From: Campylobacteraceae bacterium
GTDB lineage: Bacteria > Campylobacterota > Campylobacteria > Campylobacterales > Sulfurospirillaceae
Length of the DNA stretch: 6,870 nt
NCBI GenBank assembly: GCA_019162915.1
Contig: JAFLKZ010000043.1
Coordinates: forward strand, 1-6,870
Direction of reading: 5' to 3'
Part shown: positions 5,455-6,870 of the stretch, piece after piece
Numbering within the stretch: position 1 is the first letter of the stretch
How the letters are laid out: the number at the start of each line of letters is the position of its first letter
Notes under the pieces: model-generated
What the model was told of the DNA's origin: nothing
What the model saw: the letters and a program-made list of their open reading frames with translations, nothing else
Database searches by the model: none
Position numbers and translations under genes: made by a program

Positions 5455-6870
5455 TGCCTAAAGCAAAACTCCTTATCGTTACTGAGCAGAGTGCCGTATT
5501 TAAGCCCTATGAGCTTATATTAAAAAACTTTTTTGAATCTATAAGCACTTTAGTGATCGATAATATTGAAACATTTCAAGAGATACAAGTCTATCAATTT
5601 GATATTTTACTGATAGACTTGTACAGTCAAAAATACATTGATTCACTCAAAATGATTCCAAACATAGAGTCGCAAGAGATAAAAATAATCCTTATTTCCC
5701 CCTTTAATCTCGCACACATACCAAAATCAATCAATAACTTAGTTTTTATACATTTAGTTCTCACTAAGCCCATAGAGATTTTAAAACTAAGAACATTTAT
5801 AGAGAACGAAACAAAAAAAATAGAAAAAAGCAACATACTTGAACGGAAAAATCATGTATTAGCAAAGGTTGTTGATTTACACCCCGCCAGAATAGGGATT
5901 TTTGATCTTAATGGTCTCCTCTTTTATGCCAATGACAATTACCTTACTGCCAATAATTTGACATTCAAGCATATTGATAATTTGTACTTTGACAAAATCT
6001 CTCAGTGCAACATCGGCTTTGAAAATATTACACAAAAGCTACAAGTGACCACATCTTTTACCCATCAAAGAGAAGAAGATTCAAGATGGTACGAATCTGT
6101 TTTTTATATCATTAACTATGAATTTATTATTCACATCTGCAGCGATATTACACAACTAAAACAAAAAGAGATTCAGCTAGAACAGTCTGCTGTATTTTAT
6201 GAAAATTCCAATGAGGGGATTGTTATCACCGATACGAAAGGCAAAATAGTCTCCGTCAACAAAGCTTTTTGTAAAATTACAGGTTTCACGAAAGATGAAG
6301 CCATAGGAAAAACACCAAAATTATTCAACTCAGGAATTCATGACAAAAATTTCTACGAAAATATGTGGGATAGTCTCAAAAATAACGGTTCATGGCAGGG
6401 TGAAATCTGGAACAAACGAAAAAATGGAGAAATTTACCCTGAGTGGCTCAGCATTGCAAAAGCAGTTAATCCAAAATACAATGAAGAGTTTTTTATCGCA
6501 ATTTTTACCGATATTACAACCCTCAAAGAAGCCGATAAAAAACTTCATTTTTATGCAAATCATGATGTTTTAACAGGTTTAGCAAATCGAGTTCAATTTG
6601 ACGCTCATCTCAAAAATAGCATTCAATCGTGCAAAAGACATGAAACACAGCTTGCCCTCTTTTTTATAGACATTGATAAGTTTAAAGATGTTAATGATAC
6701 TTATGGGCATTCAGTAGGCGATGAAATGCTTAAAACATTTGCTAAAAGATTTGAACAAACCTTAAGACAAGAGGATTTTATAGCAAGATTAGGGGGAGAT
6801 GAGTTTGTATTTATCATCAAAGATGTCAAACAAAAGAGTGACATGGAGCTTCTTGCAGGAAAAATTATTG
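5454..6870 (+). CDS. Receiver-PAS-PAS-GGDEF diguanylate cyclase, 3' end outside window
   Basis: The frame runs from an ATG overlapping the upstream TAA (TAATG) to the window end without a stop; 472 residues are visible. Residues 1-120 resemble a response-regulator receiver: phosphoacceptor Asp55 (FDILLIDL), Ser82 (ILISP) and Lys105-Pro106 (LTKP) are kept, but the N-terminal acidic pair is reduced to Thr10-Glu11. A divergent PAS (about 134-233) is followed by a canonical PAS (about 241-357, ending in TDIT). The GGDEF domain starts with HDVLTGLANR (370-379), has FIDIDKFKDVND (404-415) and an intact GGDEF at 447-451. RQED (438-441) fits the RxxD inhibitory site five residues before it. By family it makes cyclic di-GMP from two GTP, with product inhibition. 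An EAL domain could still follow beyond the window. Only a weak ribosome binding site precedes the ATG, so translation probably depends on coupling to the CheB-CheR gene. Confidence 0.92.
   Translation, partial: MPKAKLLIVTEQSAVFKPYELILKNFFESISTLVIDNIETFQEIQVYQFDILLIDLYSQKYIDSLKMIPNIESQEIKIILISPFNLAHIPKSINNLVFIHLVLTKPIEILKLRTFIENETKKIEKSNILERKNHVLAKVVDLHPARIGIFDLNGLLFYANDNYLTANNLTFKHIDNLYFDKISQCNIGFENITQKLQVTTSFTHQREEDSRWYESVFYIINYEFIIHICSDITQLKQKEIQLEQSAVFYENSNEGIVITDTKGKIVSVNKAFCKITGFTKDEAIGKTPKLFNSGIHDKNFYENMWDSLKNNGSWQGEIWNKRKNGEIYPEWLSIAKAVNPKYNEEFFIAIFTDITTLKEADKKLHFYANHDVLTGLANRVQFDAHLKNSIQSCKRHETQLALFFIDIDKFKDVNDTYGHSVGDEMLKTFAKRFEQTLRQEDFIARLGGDEFVFIIKDVKQKSDMELLAGKII

Overview
The window looks like a piece of an AT-rich Campylobacterota chromosome (Sulfurospirillum, Sulfurimonas or Sulfuricurvum-like). 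That placement is inferred from Lys/Ile/Asn/Glu-rich proteins and the style of the PAS-GGDEF and CheB-CheR signalling proteins; the sequence alone does not fix the genus.

Layout. Positions 1 to about 2000 have an accessory or mobile-element character. They hold a 5'-truncated DUF3102-like gene (1-756), a coupled small gene with an excisionase-like N-terminus (756-1283), a bidirectional hairpin terminator (1298-1321), and a convergent small serine recombinase gene on the minus strand (1368-1931). The 286 bases between the recombinase start and the next gene carry an inverted repeat, a 12-bp direct repeat and recurrent GAGA motifs, then a candidate promoter/operator facing right. Positions 2218 to the window end form a two-gene signalling operon. 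Its first gene encodes a 1078-residue CheB-CheR fusion with a PAS-like domain, a heptad-repeat coiled coil, a canonical PAS domain and a C-terminus that looks like a degenerate histidine kinase. Its second gene encodes a receiver-PAS-PAS-GGDEF protein cut by the window end; it overlaps the first gene by one base.

How the genes fit together. The recombinase and the DUF3102-like pair suggest an integrated element next to the signalling operon. In the operon, methylesterase and methyltransferase modules with a sensory scaffold are co-produced with a putative diguanylate cyclase, so the likely theme is linking receptor-type methylation or PAS sensing to cyclic di-GMP. No receptor, CheA, CheW or CheY gene lies in the window, so the substrate is unknown. 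I saw no tRNA, rRNA, CRISPR array or complete insertion sequence.
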